Shown piece by piece: positions 36,578 through 49,100 of a stretch of DNA of 64,000 nucleotides. The stretch spans positions 1,421,873 through 1,485,872 of the forward strand of contig JAJEKB010021880.1 in NCBI GenBank assembly GCA_022393335.1, in the 5' to 3' direction. Both the position numbers and the translations under genes were made by a program. The notes below the pieces were generated by a model. That model was not told where the DNA came from. It made no database searches and worked only from the letters and a program-made list of their open reading frames with translations. The DNA comes from Macrotrachela quadricornifera (taxonomy: Eukaryota > Rotifera > Eurotatoria > Philodinida > Philodinidae). Positions within the stretch are counted from its first letter, which is position 1. Every line of letters begins with the position of its first letter.

Positions 36578-36956
36578 CCCAAGCAGACAAGACCTGTGAA
36601 AAAACGCGTTTAAACGCACAGTCGTGAACCGCGACTGCGAGCGAGAAACGCTGACTAATAAAACGTCAAAAACGGCGTTTTTGGCGTGGAATAAGCACTT
36701 TCAGAGCGTTAAAACGCAGATTTTGAATTTTATAAAAAAATTAGTCCGTTAAAACATTAAGAAAACGAGTTTCTTAGCGTTTTAACACACTTTTTTTAAT
36801 GCAATTCAAAATCTATGCGTTTTAACGCTCTGAAAGTGCCAATTTCACGCCAAAAACGCCGTTTTTGACGTTTTATTAGTCAGCGTTTTTCGCTCACAGT
36901 CGCGGTTCCCGACTGTGCGTTTAAACGCGTTTTTTCACAGGTCTTGTCTGCTTGGG
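36578..36956. mobile_element. 379-bp palindromic MITE
   Basis: The whole element is an inverted repeat: CCCAAGCAGACAAGACCTGT at 36578 pairs with the complement ending at 36956, and pairing continues for about 160 bp per side around a loop of about 55 bp. TA on each side (36576-36577 and 36957-36958) fits a Tc1/mariner-type target duplication. The arms hold several palindromic words (acgcgtttaaacgc, aaaacggcgttttt). No coding capacity. Confidence 0.9.
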
Positions 36957-37169
36957 TATGCCGCTCAACATAGTCGTGAATGCTGAAAAAAAAACTTATA
37001 ATTGTTTGGACTACTATCATTTCTGATATTTGATAAGTAAATGATTTCTATCGAATTCAGTCAACGCCGAAAGACGATGCCCAGTCCTGACGGGAAGTAT
37101 TTTGGGATCAAATTTCTAAAGGGATATTAAGAGATTTCTGGAGGGTGTGAGGGTGAAGGAAAAATATCA

Positions 37170-37500
37170 AAGTTGGAATCAGCATTAAAAACTGAGTCGA
37201 TACTTATATATTTCTGACCTTTATGAGAAGAAGTTTTTTCTAGGTGACACTAACCCTGGTATAACTCTCACGAGCTAAAAAAAGTATTTTCTCAGAATAA
37301 CGTTTTCTTTAAGGTAGAATGAAGTAACCGAGCTTCTCCTATGTCAATGAACATATAATGGCAGAACACTAAACGAGAAAAACACTATTAGGCCTCTCTG
37401 ATGAGCTTTCCTAGAAAAAAAAAGTTTTTCTCAAAAGGATCTGAAGCATATACATGAGCCAATTCAGTTTTTAACGCTAATCCCGAATCTGATACACAGA
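37170..37500. repeat. Small inverted repeat
   Basis: The tract tcagcattaaaaactgagtc ... gaagttttttctagg (37178-37245) pairs imperfectly with 37405-37490 in reverse complement, arms of about 75 bp. Probably a small foldback element. No gene. Confidence 0.5.
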
Positions 37501-38920
37501 ACTTTCAACTCTACATGCGGATTCTATCAAAAAACAACAGATCTGATATCAAATTGTATTAGATACGTAATGTTTTTCTCTAAAAACTTGATCGATTTCG
37601 ACATACATTTTTGTCGAAATATTTGCTATTGGATTTTCAACTAGATTATGCGAGAAAAAACAGTCCGATCCTTTTAGCTAATACAATTATCAAATACTGT
37701 TGGAATCGGCTGAATCTTTCTCTCAGGCAAAGCCCGACAATGTGCCCTATCCTAGCAAATGTAGTCAGATTTCGATGGAAACCGTCTGTTAGATTCCAGA
37801 CCAGACCACATCGGAAAAGATGCGATCAGTTTCGATTCGATTTTGGTACTGATATCATCGAAGTTCAATAACATCCAACAGCACTCAGTCAAATCCGATA
37901 ACCTATGGCCGCTCGCAAGCGATTGGACATCTTTCAAACAAAATCCAGATGAAATTATTTGCGTCCAGCGAGCTTCTACCGAGCAACATTGGTCTGAAAT
38001 TTTACCATCAATATAGATATTACCATGTCATAGGTTTGGACCGATTTGTTCGACCGAATCTAGTACATCGAGTTTAACATTCAATTATCGACTATGATCC
38101 CTTCGATGAGTCTCTCACTAACAGATTATATTTGTTTATATCTGATGATTGCAGATATCCGACTATGGTTGGATTGAGAGTGTCACAAATGAGAAAATTC
38201 TGTGAGTGGAACTGTTGCATTCTGTTATAGTTCGACATGTTCAGATGCTAGCAATCGAACGAATTTTATTATGAAATCAGATGTTACGTGACGCGATGAA
38301 CTCCGATGATTTGCTAATTCTAGATAGGTCCAGATCATCTCGGATGCGAACAGTTCTATTGACGGAATCTACTTTTTTTCGACTTTATAAATCTGATTGA
38401 ATATTCGATAAATCTGGTATGTACATTTCAATGAAAAACAAGACAAATAATCACAATATATCGGAACATAACTGCTCGTCTTCGACCACTGCACAGCAAC
38501 GAATTTTTAATCCGTTTCACAAGGTCATCTAGTTAGTTAGGATCATATGTGTCAAACTTGAATTCAAGTATTCAATTATTCAACTGAGAGGAGAAGAGGA
38601 AACAATGGAAAGTGAGTAGAGAACTGGATGACCAAGGAGGTGAAAAGATAGTTGAATACATGATTTCAAGGCTAGATCTTATTTTTCAATGTAGAGATAC
38701 GTATAAAAAACAGTAGGAAAGAAAGAAAGTAGCAACACTATGTTATTATTCAACGTGATAAACATACCAGTCATTGTTAGTTAATTCTCTACCTACCATT
38801 TTCTTTTTCGATAAAAAAAAATGAAAGAAACTGAAGCATAACCTACTAATTGTATGGATTTATCATATGTTTCAGATTGTAATTATTCTCATAGTTCACT
38901 TCAACAAAATATTTCATACT
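37500..38920. other. Gene-free stretch before the EF-hand gene
   Basis: About 37680-38350 is richer in GC and in gat/cga words than its neighbours, but the open frames are short (86 residues at most) and unrecognised. Nothing else seen. Confidence 0.35.
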
Positions 38921-38924
38921 GAAG

Positions 38925-39782
38925 ATGGGTTCTAAACAATCAGCACGATCAGGGCAACAGTTAACTCCAGAAGAAATTCAAAGATTACAAACAGCAACAG
39001 GATTTACAGAACAAAAAATCAAGACATATCAAAAAGGTATGATAATAGATCACTTCGATTTATCTTTTATTCTGTTTAACTAAGAAGGGAATTTTGACAT
39101 TTTATGTTTTTGTATTTTGTAGAATTTTTGGAAGTTCATTCATCAGGTTCAGAATAACATTTATGTATATTTAATCATCTTGCATAATTTTCTCTATTTG
39201 AACTTCAGGTAATATGGATTTTGATGATTTTAAGAAATTTTTACAAGTCAGTCCACAACAATATGTAAGTATTGTGAGGAAAAATAAATTCTAAATTGAC
39301 TGTTTGAAGTTAATCATTTTTCGTCTTCTAGTATGATGAAACAAAAGCTGCTAAATTGTTCAAGATCTATGATCAAGATAAAAACCGTGCGTTATCATTG
39401 ATATTTCCAATATTTTTCTTTTGTTAAAATTAGTCTTTATCTGTGTTTTCTAGGAAATATCAGTGTATATGAATTTATTATGGGTACGGCTTTTGTCTTG
39501 GCTGCTAATGGTAAATGTGAAACTCACCTATAGACAGGCTACAAATTATTTTCTACTTGACATTTTTTCTTTACAGCTGATGAAGAAACGAAATGGAGTC
39601 GTATATTTGATTTGATGGATACAGATGGTAATGGCTATGTTGATACAAACGAATTGAATAAAATGTGGGGAAATTTTACTGATGGTAGAACACTACTAGC
39701 TAACCGTCCTGAGAAAGATGGTCCTCTTTCAAAAGAAGAATTCATTCAAATGATTAAACAGATTGATAATAACAAAGAATAA
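38925..39782 (+). CDS. EF-hand calcium-binding protein
   Basis: Five exons: 38925-39036, 39209-39264, 39332-39386, 39454-39510 and 39577-39782, with introns of 172, 67, 67 and 66 bp, all GT-AG, give 161 residues. Two canonical EF-hand loops are visible: residues 70-81 (D70, D72, N74, N76, E81) split across exons 3 and 4, and residues 108-119 (DTDGNGYVDTNE). The first and last helix pairs (residues 13-55 and about 130-160) look like non-canonical EF-hands. The N-terminus MGSKQS fits an N-myristoylation site, as in neuronal calcium sensors, recoverin and calcineurin B. It is probably a calcium-switched membrane-associated regulator; its target cannot be told. The polyadenylation-type word aataaa lies about 25 bp after the stop. 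Confidence 0.88.
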
Positions 39783-39789
39783 GAAAGAC

Positions 39790-41060
39790 ATATTGTATTT
39801 GGAAATAAAGCAAACTCTTCGTTTTTGCTGTAGCTAGATCGTGTTATATAGAAAACGACTTACATTTTTTTTTATCTTCTGTGATCCTTTTTTTCTTTTT
39901 TCGAAACTCAAGTGGTAGTTTCTTTTCTATTAAGAGAGGGCTAGACGATATCCCCAAAAAACGTGAAATTATTCCATTTTCAGCAGAAATGCTTTACCCC
40001 GACAAAGTCAAGAAGAAATGCTTCATTAAAACAATTCCAGAAATTAATGGTATAGTCTTTCACCCAAACAAGAATTTCAAGTAGAAATCCATATCGCCTA
40101 AGAGCAGCCATAAAAATTCTAGCAGAAGTCGAACAACCATTTCTCCTCTTGCAAACAGAAGTCTAAAAGACATAGTGAGATATTCATCATCATACTTTTT
40201 CATCCCGAGGAGAGTCTCAAGCAGAAACGGATTTTTATCAGCCATAACGAAAGTATGTCCAGCAGTCATCAAACATCCAATTTTCCTCTCACAAGTGGAA
40301 ATCAATGTAATACTTACAATATACGGTCTTGCCTTTATCTACACTCTGGATTACATTATTTAACAGATATAGGAAACAAACTTTTGCTTCACATCTGTGC
40401 CCACAGAGAATATCTTTGTTAATTGGTCTTCTATAAGCCCTTTAACATCAGATGACTTATGGAGGACCTATCTAAAATGAATCTATACCCCATTACTATT
40501 TATGCTAGGATGCGACTGAAATTATCGAACAGAATTCGAGGAAATTTTTTAAACGAATAGAATATGATAGGTTCGTGTAGTTTCAAGAGAAGCTAAAATC
40601 GTTTTCATTGAGGGCTTCAAAAAAAGGTTTTAATTAATTGTTAAAAGAGATTCAACTTGATAAGAAGAATGATGGAAACTATATCTAACATTTGATAAAA
40701 TAAAATTGAAAATATCTCTCTAGTTTATATTTTTATTAAATATTGCATGTTCTTTTAGTCATTGCTAAGTATTATTATACAAAAAAGTGCTGTTTCAGTA
40801 ACCATCAAGTACTACCAATCTCAGAAAAAGTTTATGAAATATCGAAAAGATATAGAATCGCCATACGTTGTACTTGATCATTAATCAATAGTTGAATGAT
40901 AGGCAGGGAATACACTCAATTTTATATAATACTAGAGGAGGTACCCACTGCAAAGAGAATATGGTTAGAGTTTTACATCTTCCGCTCCACTTTTTCTGCT
41001 GTACGTAACACGTCTTTTATAGGACTGTTTCTCCTGTGGGTGAACCATATGCAACAGAAA
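39790..41060. other. Gene-free stretch
   Basis: No gene supported. Overlapping short frames on both strands between 39880 and 40363 show no domain. The word agcagaaat recurs here and again at 44330-44810. Confidence 0.35.
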
Positions 41061-41064
41061 TTTT

Positions 41065-41700
41065 CGCATTACATCTGAAACCTCTTCGACCGGACTTTTA
41101 CCGGCATGCGTCAGGCATCTTTAACAGGATTGTTCCTGCTATGCGTTAGGAGTTCGCCATTGGACTCTTCTCGCCGTACGTGATACCTCTTTCACAGGAT
41201 TTTTTTCACTGTACCTGGAACCTCTGCTACAGAGCTTTTCCCGCCGTGCATGTGTATCTTTCGCAGAACTTTTCCCGCCGTACGTCGAATGTCTTTCACA
41301 AAGCTTTTTCCGCCGTGCTTCAGAAATTTTTCAGCGTTTATCCTGCTGTGTGTGGGGTATTTTTCCGAGCTTGTCCAGCCGTGCTTGAGGTATCTTTCAC
41401 AAAGCTTTTCCCGCCGTGCATGGGATATCTTTCACAGAGCTTTTCCTGCCGTGCTTTGGGTATCTTTCACAGAGCTTTTCCCACTGTGCATGGAATATCT
41501 TTCGCAAAGCTTTTTCCGCCGTGCTTGAGGAATTTTTCAGAGCTTATTCTTCTGTGCGTGGAGGATATTTTTCTGAGCTTTTCCCACCGTGCGTGAAGCA
41601 TCTTTCACAAAGCTTTTCCCGCCGTGCTTGAGGTATCTTTCACAGAACATTTCCTATCGTGCATCAGGCATCTTCAACAGGACTCTTCTCATCGGACTCA
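41065..41700. repeat. 36-bp minisatellite
   Basis: About 17 imperfect units of 35-36 bp, consensus near tttcacagagcttttcccgccgtg followed by catgggatatc. Because the unit is close to 12 codons and lacks stops, several plus frames stay open (up to 138 residues) and give periodic peptides such as LSQSFSRRA. I take these as repeat artefacts: there is no start context, intron or domain. The array runs directly into the degenerate repeat copies from about 41770. Confidence 0.85.
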
Positions 41701-41769
41701 AGCTGACATGCTCACTCGCATCCACTCTGGACACGATCACTCTGAAATTCAAATTGAACTGCGTCATTT

Positions 41770-43075
41770 GATTAGAAAGTGACTAAAATGACGGTCTCTT
41801 ACGACTTGGATGAAGTTTCACGCACGCGTCCCTTTCTCACCGCCAATCACTCAGCTAACTTTCCTTAGCACTCAAGGAACTGATGCGGATAGTTCCGTGA
41901 CCGTATCTCTCACGATGACTAAATACATACGGAACAGACTCATCAAAATCTCGATCTGTATTGATCGCGATGAAATTTCACTCAGCCCCTTGCACGCACC
42001 CCGTTTGGTGGTTCCAACCTCACGATAAGGTTCCTCAGAAGTTAAGGAAGTAGTGTGGAAGCTTTTGTGACGCTAGCTATCGCACGGGCTGAATGCATAG
42101 CAAACAGACAAATGTTCTTCCTTGAATATATAGATACGTCATCCTTGTGAATCAAGGAAACGCTTGTATACATTTTTTTCTCTTATAACCTATTAGAAGC
42201 ATTCGATTTTCATATTTTAACCAAAGAACCCTCGTTACAAAATGATTCATCTTAGAATCATAACAAATTCGCTAAATTTCTGAAAATTCATGCAAATTTC
42301 ATTACCATATGGCATGGGTGAAATTTCACCCAAACACCCCCATTCTACCCCTATTCATGGTAACAGCACGCTATTAAGCTATCGCTTCACTCAGAAAAGC
42401 ACCGTGGAAAGTTTGGTACTGTTAGCTAAGACACTACTATGTGGGTGAGATTTCACCTACATCCACCTATCTCACACCCTCGATGGGAGACCCCGCTATA
42501 ACCTTCCTCCGGGCTTAGGGATGCACCATGGAAAGTTTGGTCACGCTAGCTCGTACAGGGGCCGGAATGCATGAAGAACAAACAGACAAACAAACGGACA
42601 AACTTTCCTCTTTATATATATAGATTAGAAGCATTTCAATTACACATTTAAACCAAAGAACCATCGATACAAAATGATTCATCTTAGAATCGCAACAAAA
42701 TTCGCTAAATTTCTGAAAAATTCGTGCAAATTTCATTGCCATATCATTTGGGTGAAATTTCACCCAAACACTATCATACTACTCCTATTAATGGTAACAG
42801 CACTCTATTAAACCATCACTGGACTCAGAAAATCACCGCGGAAAGTTTAGTGGTGTTAGTTAAGACAATACTATCTGGGTGAGATTCCACCCACACCCCA
42901 CACCCACACACCCAAACTCACACCCTCGGTGGGTGATGGCGCTATGACCTTCCTCTGGGCCTGGGGAGGCACCATGGAAAGTTTGGTGGTCGTAGCTTTT
43001 ACAGGGACTGAATGCATAGCGAACAAACAAACAAACAGACAGACAGACAGACATTCTTCTTTATATATATAGATT
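41770..43075. repeat. Three tandem copies of a ~430-bp element tail
   Basis: Three diverged copies in the same orientation: about 41770-42135, 42190-42630 and 42640-43075. The last two share long blocks (accaaagaacc, aaaatgattcatcttagaat, ttcgctaaatttctgaaa, the palindrome gggtgaaatttcaccc, caccatggaaagtttggt) and all end in an acaaacagacaga-type simple repeat followed by tatatatatagat. Such an ending is common for dispersed invertebrate repeats, perhaps non-LTR or other retroelement tails. There is no reverse transcriptase in the window. Minus-strand open frames here come from the simple repeat. Confidence 0.75.
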
Positions 43076-43096
43076 TATGTGAAATTTTAAAATACT

Positions 43097-43757
43097 GGGT
43101 GAATCGATAGGAAACCAATCACTTTTGTGAAAAATCTTTTTTTATCAATTTTGTTCTTATACTTAGGTGGGTAGTCGACAAAAGATAAATTTGGTAGAAA
43201 AAAATTCCTAGGTAGTACTTGACATAAGGAAGTTCCAAGGTGCTATCTCGGGACAACTATGATGATAGTTGATCACTTCAGTTACTCGAATGTTCCGAGC
43301 TCATATTTTAGGTTCAGATAGGTCGATACAAGACTGGCAAAAGCTACAAAGGATTTCTGTTTTCAATGGATTGTTATCAAACTATGATATTCTTAAGCAA
43401 GACGAAGTGTATGCATGTATTATGATAAATGTGTTTCTGTTCTGATCATGTAAAAATGGTTTTGCTGAAAAATGCCATATTTTGGTGACAATTCACTAAA
43501 AACACAAATCATTTGGATGTTTTGCTAGTCTAGTATCCACCTGCCTGTGCCTAAAATATGAGCTCGGAACATTCGAGTAACTGAAGTGATCTACTCTCAT
43601 CATATTTGTTCCGAGGTAGCACCTTGGATCGTCTTTATGCTAAGCATTACTTAGAAACTTTTTTTGGGGAAACCTATTTTCTATCGATTATACACCTGTA
43701 AAAGAAACTGATAAAAATTTTTTTCCAAAATGTGGTTAGTTTCTCATGGATTCACCC
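43097..43757. mobile_element. 661-bp MITE with GGGTGAATC ends
   Basis: The left end GGGTGAATCGATAGGAAACC pairs with the right end whose complement is GGGTGAATCCATGAGAAACT. Inner arms are strongly conserved (tcagttactcgaatgttccg at about 43278 against its complement at about 43565). The first nine bases match the 7676-11337 transposon, so this could be a non-autonomous relative. No coding capacity, no clear target duplication. Confidence 0.8.
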
Positions 43758-43764
43758 TATTGTC

Positions 43765-46115
43765 AAAAAGAAAAGATATACATTAGAGATAGGTGATCAA
43801 ATAACATCGTCTAAGTAATAACATAGTATTTACGAAATTCATCGAAATTAACAGTCGATTGTTTTAGAGTTCCATTGTATTCTTTGTTTTTTAACGAAAC
43901 ATGATTATCTTATTGCCATCAGTTAATCGTAAAGCTAAGAAAAAATTAAATGAAACAATAGCAATCGATCATTTGTAAAATAAACAGTTGTATTTTATAT
44001 TATGAAAATAAAAATAAATAGTAGAACGGCTTTATTTATTTGGATTTCAAAATGGAATTATCGCTAAAACGTAGTGCTAGCTTAATGTTTCTCTAATGGC
44101 CATCACTTCTGTTTGTACCACGAGATATTGTCTATCAGTTTCTCTCTAAAAGAAAAACCACTGCTACTTGGTTTGAAATATATGTGCACGAACAATGGAT
44201 CATAGATAAATGTTTATATCTTTTTCCATTTCTCCCTGATATGAATGACTTTATGTGGGATGAAGCAGTTCTGCATAAACGGAAACAATTCCCCAATCCA
44301 CTGGTCCAATTGTCTACTGTTTCATAAATTTTTCCCAGCAGATATGGTTTAAATTCTAGGAGAAATGCTTTATTCATTTCTCAATGTATAAGCAGAAATG
44401 AAAAGCATGTAGAGATAAATGCATATTTATTTTTTTTTATCTAAAGTTGTATTCTTATTTCTAAATAGGGATGGTCGTAGCTTTGTATGTCATAAATAGA
44501 AAACGAAGAGACCCAACCGATAATTATAATCTGAAGAGCAATATAGTGGATAATATATTTGTCTATCGTCCCAGTGACCTATTTATTTCCTTTTTAATCG
44601 TTTCTTTCTCTTATTGAACCATTTCGCCTTAAAAGAAAAACCATTTCTCTTGAAATTTCAGTATATCTGCAATTTTATGTAATATATTACATATTTTTTT
44701 TTCCTGTTCTTCTGGTTTCTTTTCATGTGTCTACATATTTATATATTTTCCATTTCTGCTGTATGTATAAAATTTTATGAGGGTGATCCATTTCTGCTGA
44801 AAATGGAACAATTTCCCGATTGATTGGTCCGATTGTCCACTATTGGTGAATAATACAAATTCGGCAATAAATATTATTTTAATGCATTATGTTTGATTAC
44901 ATATACTCTTTCAATCTTTTGTTCGCATCACAAATATACTGAAGAAAAGCAATAGAACTGATAAATTGATGTTGGCATCAATGATAAAAACCTAAATAAT
45001 TTTGATTAGGAAGTATAATGGTTTCATTCTATGAAGGAAAAGAGAAATAAATCTAGCAGAATTTCATATTTTGTGAACAGTGTATGTGCAGTTTTCATTT
45101 CTTAGTCAATTAAATATTAACAAAAATTTATTCACTTTCGAATATCAGTTTTTTTGAGTTGAATAAAAAAAATGAATCCTATTAAAAAATATTATCTACC
45201 TTTCAACTTACATTGAAAATGATTATTTTTATTTATCTTTTTAATAAATTGGTTACTTTTACTTTTTGTTCGTTTATAATTGGGAGTTTCGTTTTTCTTC
45301 TTCTTATGGTTATCTAATATATAGATGTTTCCCTTTGAATATAAGAAAAATCATCGGAACATGTTAATAGGAAATTCTTCTAGCATTTTTTTTGTAGAAC
45401 TTTTTACAACGCATCTTTTAAAAACAAATGAATATTTTTTAATTCATGCATTCTGAGATATATGCAAAATGGAAAGTGTGCAAACATTTTGGAGCATCCG
45501 ATAAATACATGTACTTGATTACTAGTTCATAATACAATCGTTGCTTTTTTGTTTTTCGATTTATACATGACGTGTTTATATATTTTAGTTCATTTCAAAT
45601 TGATTACTCAACACATAGCTTGATCAAACATATAGATCATATATTCATGATAAACGTCAAAGGAAGCATTAAAATAAATGCTAATCGTTTTCTATTATGC
45701 TATTCTTTTATGTTCGAGGTGTGATTAAAAATTCTTAGAAATAATTATATTGGTTGATTTCAAAGATTTATCATAACATTATTATATTTAGATTTTTATT
45801 ATGGGAAGAAGAAATGACATTCATTAGTCTCTCGTTTGAAAGTTTAAGATCAGTACTCAAAACTTGTATAGATACATTCAACGAAAGATTATAGTCTATG
45901 TGCATGTAAGATAATTTTGTCGAGCCTCAAATCTTATGAAACACTCGGTGTAATAGTAGCAATCATTGTTCATTATAAAATTTATTAGTTGAATAAAAGA
46001 TTACTAACTAAGTAAGGATTAATTAATAAGAATGTTTTGCAAATGAAAAGATTAAATTAATAATTGTAAATAAATGGGAGAATCTAAATCTTCCTAAACA
46101 TTAAGTTATTTTGAA
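43765..46115. other. AT-rich gene-free stretch with a short direct repeat
   Basis: No supported gene. A block near 44275-44330 (caattccccaatccactggtccaattgtc) reappears in diverged form near 44815-44860 in the same orientation, and atttctgct words are common between them. The end of this stretch is the 3' flank of the ATPase-like gene. Confidence 0.4.
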
Positions 46116-46119
46116 AAAT

Positions 46120-49100
46120 CTAAAAGTAAATGTGTCTTTCCAACCATCCACCAGGATGTTTCCGAATGAGATATTTACGCACTTCATCATAGATCAAAAT
46201 CAAAAAAGCAGAGAACAATGCCGGAAACCACCAACGAAATCTATTTTGAAATTTAATTTGAAAAATATGTTAAAAATCATAACAATTCTTACTTCACTGG
46301 ATAAATATTGAGAATTGTACCTAAACATGGCATGTAGGAGACAATTGCAACTAGGAGAATTTCAAATATAAGCACACCATTTAATATGTGATTCCTATTC
46401 AATTATAAATATATACGTTTCTTATCGGGTTGGTTGAGTTTTTTACAGTAAACTTACTTCATGCCTTGTTTTAGAATAGAATTTCGTCGAGTTTTACATA
46501 TGATCAATATAGCCCATTGACAAATGATGATAGCAATAAAAAAAGCACTTTGACATGTAAATTCAAGTTGTTTGCGTTGTTCATAGGTCTTAAAAAACAA
46601 GTTTTATTTGTGTTGAATAAAAGAAGAAATACAAACCCATTCTCGATCATAGGAATCTTGAAGATCATTGACATATTTTGATTCCCATGACTTTCTCAAA
46701 CCAAAAAGACGCGACGGTAAAAAGCCGTTCTCGGCCATGATCATAAAATAGGTAAATAATCCAGCAGCGGCTTGAATGAATCCAATTGGTCCGTGAGTCA
46801 TCAATATAAGACTAGAAAGATAAATAATATGTTTACTTTTCGATTGAATGTAATATGCTCTTTACCGTTTGTTTACAAGTCGATCATGTTGTGGATTTCT
46901 TGGTCGTCTCGTCATAATATCTGTTTCCGCTTCTTCATAAGCTAATGAGATGGCCGATATCATAGTTAACAGATCGATAAACAGAATAGTATTTGTTCCC
47001 AGTGTTAATGGTATACCCATAAAAAAATATATGAGAAATGGAGTCATTTTTGGAATGTTCGATGTCAACATGTAAGCAATTGATTTTTTTAAATTATCAA
47101 AAATTAAACGACCTTGTTCAACACCCGTTACAATCGAAGCGAAATTGTCATCCAATAGAGTCATATCTGCTACTTCTCTATTTGTATCCGAACCGGTAAT
47201 ACCTGCATGTATCGATCAATCTATTCGAGATAATGATAAAAAAAAGAAAAGCGCGAACAAACCCATAGCAATTCCGATATCAGCTTTTTTCATAGCTGGT
47301 GCATCATTCACACCATCGCCTATCATAGCCACAATAGCATCTTGTCGTTGACATCCTAAGCAGAGAACTGATTGTAATATCTCTCTATCGATAATATCAC
47401 GCTCACTTTCGACAATAGTAATTTTTTGTTGAGGAGATGTTCGTGCAAAGACAATCTCTAGATGATTTCTCAAAAGTGCGTCGATTTCACCTGGTGACAT
47501 ACTTCTGAGATCATTACCATGAATAACACATGCCTTAGCGTCACGTGGATTGGCTTCTTCTAGAGGAACACCCAAACGTCCAGCAATATCTTCGATTGTT
47601 TCTGTGTCTTCTGAAATAATGCCCGTAGCACGTGCAATGACTTTAGCCGTGATTGGATGATCACCGGTCACCATAATTACTTTGATTCCAGCCGAACGAC
47701 ATTTAGCTATTCTATTCTCAAGAAAAAAAAGATTGATGTTGTGCAAAATCTATATATGAATTCGTGAAATCCTGCAGGATATTGTGCAGCGCCATATTTT
47801 GAGATTATACGAATATTTTATATCGCTCTAATAATTTTCAATGTTGTCTCTCATCAAAAATTCACTAGCCGAAACTTTGTCACAAGAGTTGTGAAACACC
47901 TCCAAATAATTGGTGTAAAAACAGAATCCAAAAGCGGACCGAAACGAACGAAATTTGAACTATTCAGTCTGATTCCAGTCGTATTGAACCAATTCTGAAG
48001 CTGTTTTCGAAGGTATCACTCAAACTTGAAAACTTCCATTTGTGTCAATTCCTGATGTGAAACTAGTTAACGCTTTGCAGATTGCAAGGCTTTAAACAAA
48101 CTTTTCCGAAAATTTTCTATTTCAGGTTTATAGTTCCGTAAAACAACACTTCGTGAAATCGAGGAATAGATAGTTTATTGGGTAATCACATCGATAGGTA
48201 GATAGAAATAGGTGAAAGAGTAAGTACTCTATCAATTAGTGAGTTAATCAGATATTCACAGTGCCAATCACAAATCTCGAGATATATAAAAGTTAAGCTG
48301 AAGTTACATACATGTACAGGTCGAAAGCTCAGTTCCACTATTCGAGTTGTACATTTCTAGGAGATAGATAGATAGTTACGTAAATATATATCCACACGTA
48401 CACAGAGAATAGTCTTCATCATTGTAGATGTGCGATAGAAAAGATTTTAAAACAAAAGGAGACTTTGCGCTAAACTCTCTGCTAGCTAAACCATTTGAGG
48501 ATTTAGTATCTATACTCGATAAGCAATCCTCAAAGGTTTGGTATGATCCGAATTTTTTTAGTGTATAAAACAAAAGCGAGAATGAAAGCGACGCAAATAA
48601 AATGGCGAGGATACTGACGCATCAGGTACAGCTGCTCTTGGTGGATCGATCATCGACATGAGACCGAGGAAACGAAGATTGCTAAGCGGGAAATTAACTT
48701 GCTCTTCGTCAAATTGATAACCTTTCGAAAAAATATGGCCTGGCAGACGCAAATCACAGAAACCTAATACTCGTTCTCCCAAACTGCCCAATTCCAGAAA
48801 AGCTTGGTTGAATGCATTTCGCCAATCTGTAGATATATTAAATACAATGACCAATATTTATTACCAAATAAAACAAACTTACAGTCATTCATTTCAATAT
48901 ATGTGCCATCGATATATATAGTTGAACATCTTTCAAGAATTCGTTCAGGAGCTCCTTTCATCACCAGTAAATAAGGCCGAGAATCGACTTCATTTTTATT
49001 GTCAGTATGCAATTCATGAATTGATACTTGATATTTACTTGTTGAATTAAATGGAATTTCACACACTTTTCGATTGATCTCACGGAATTCGATCACATTG

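Noticed and set aside
40060..40363. Overlapping open frames of 81 (minus) and 62 (plus) residues after the EF-hand gene
   Set aside because: Antisense to each other, no domain, no splice signals, and AT-biased composition.
41180..41631. Overlapping plus-strand open frames of 138, 92 and 71 residues with periodic LSQSFSRRA-like peptides
   Set aside because: They follow from a 36-bp minisatellite whose unit has no stop in several frames. No start context, domain or splice signals.
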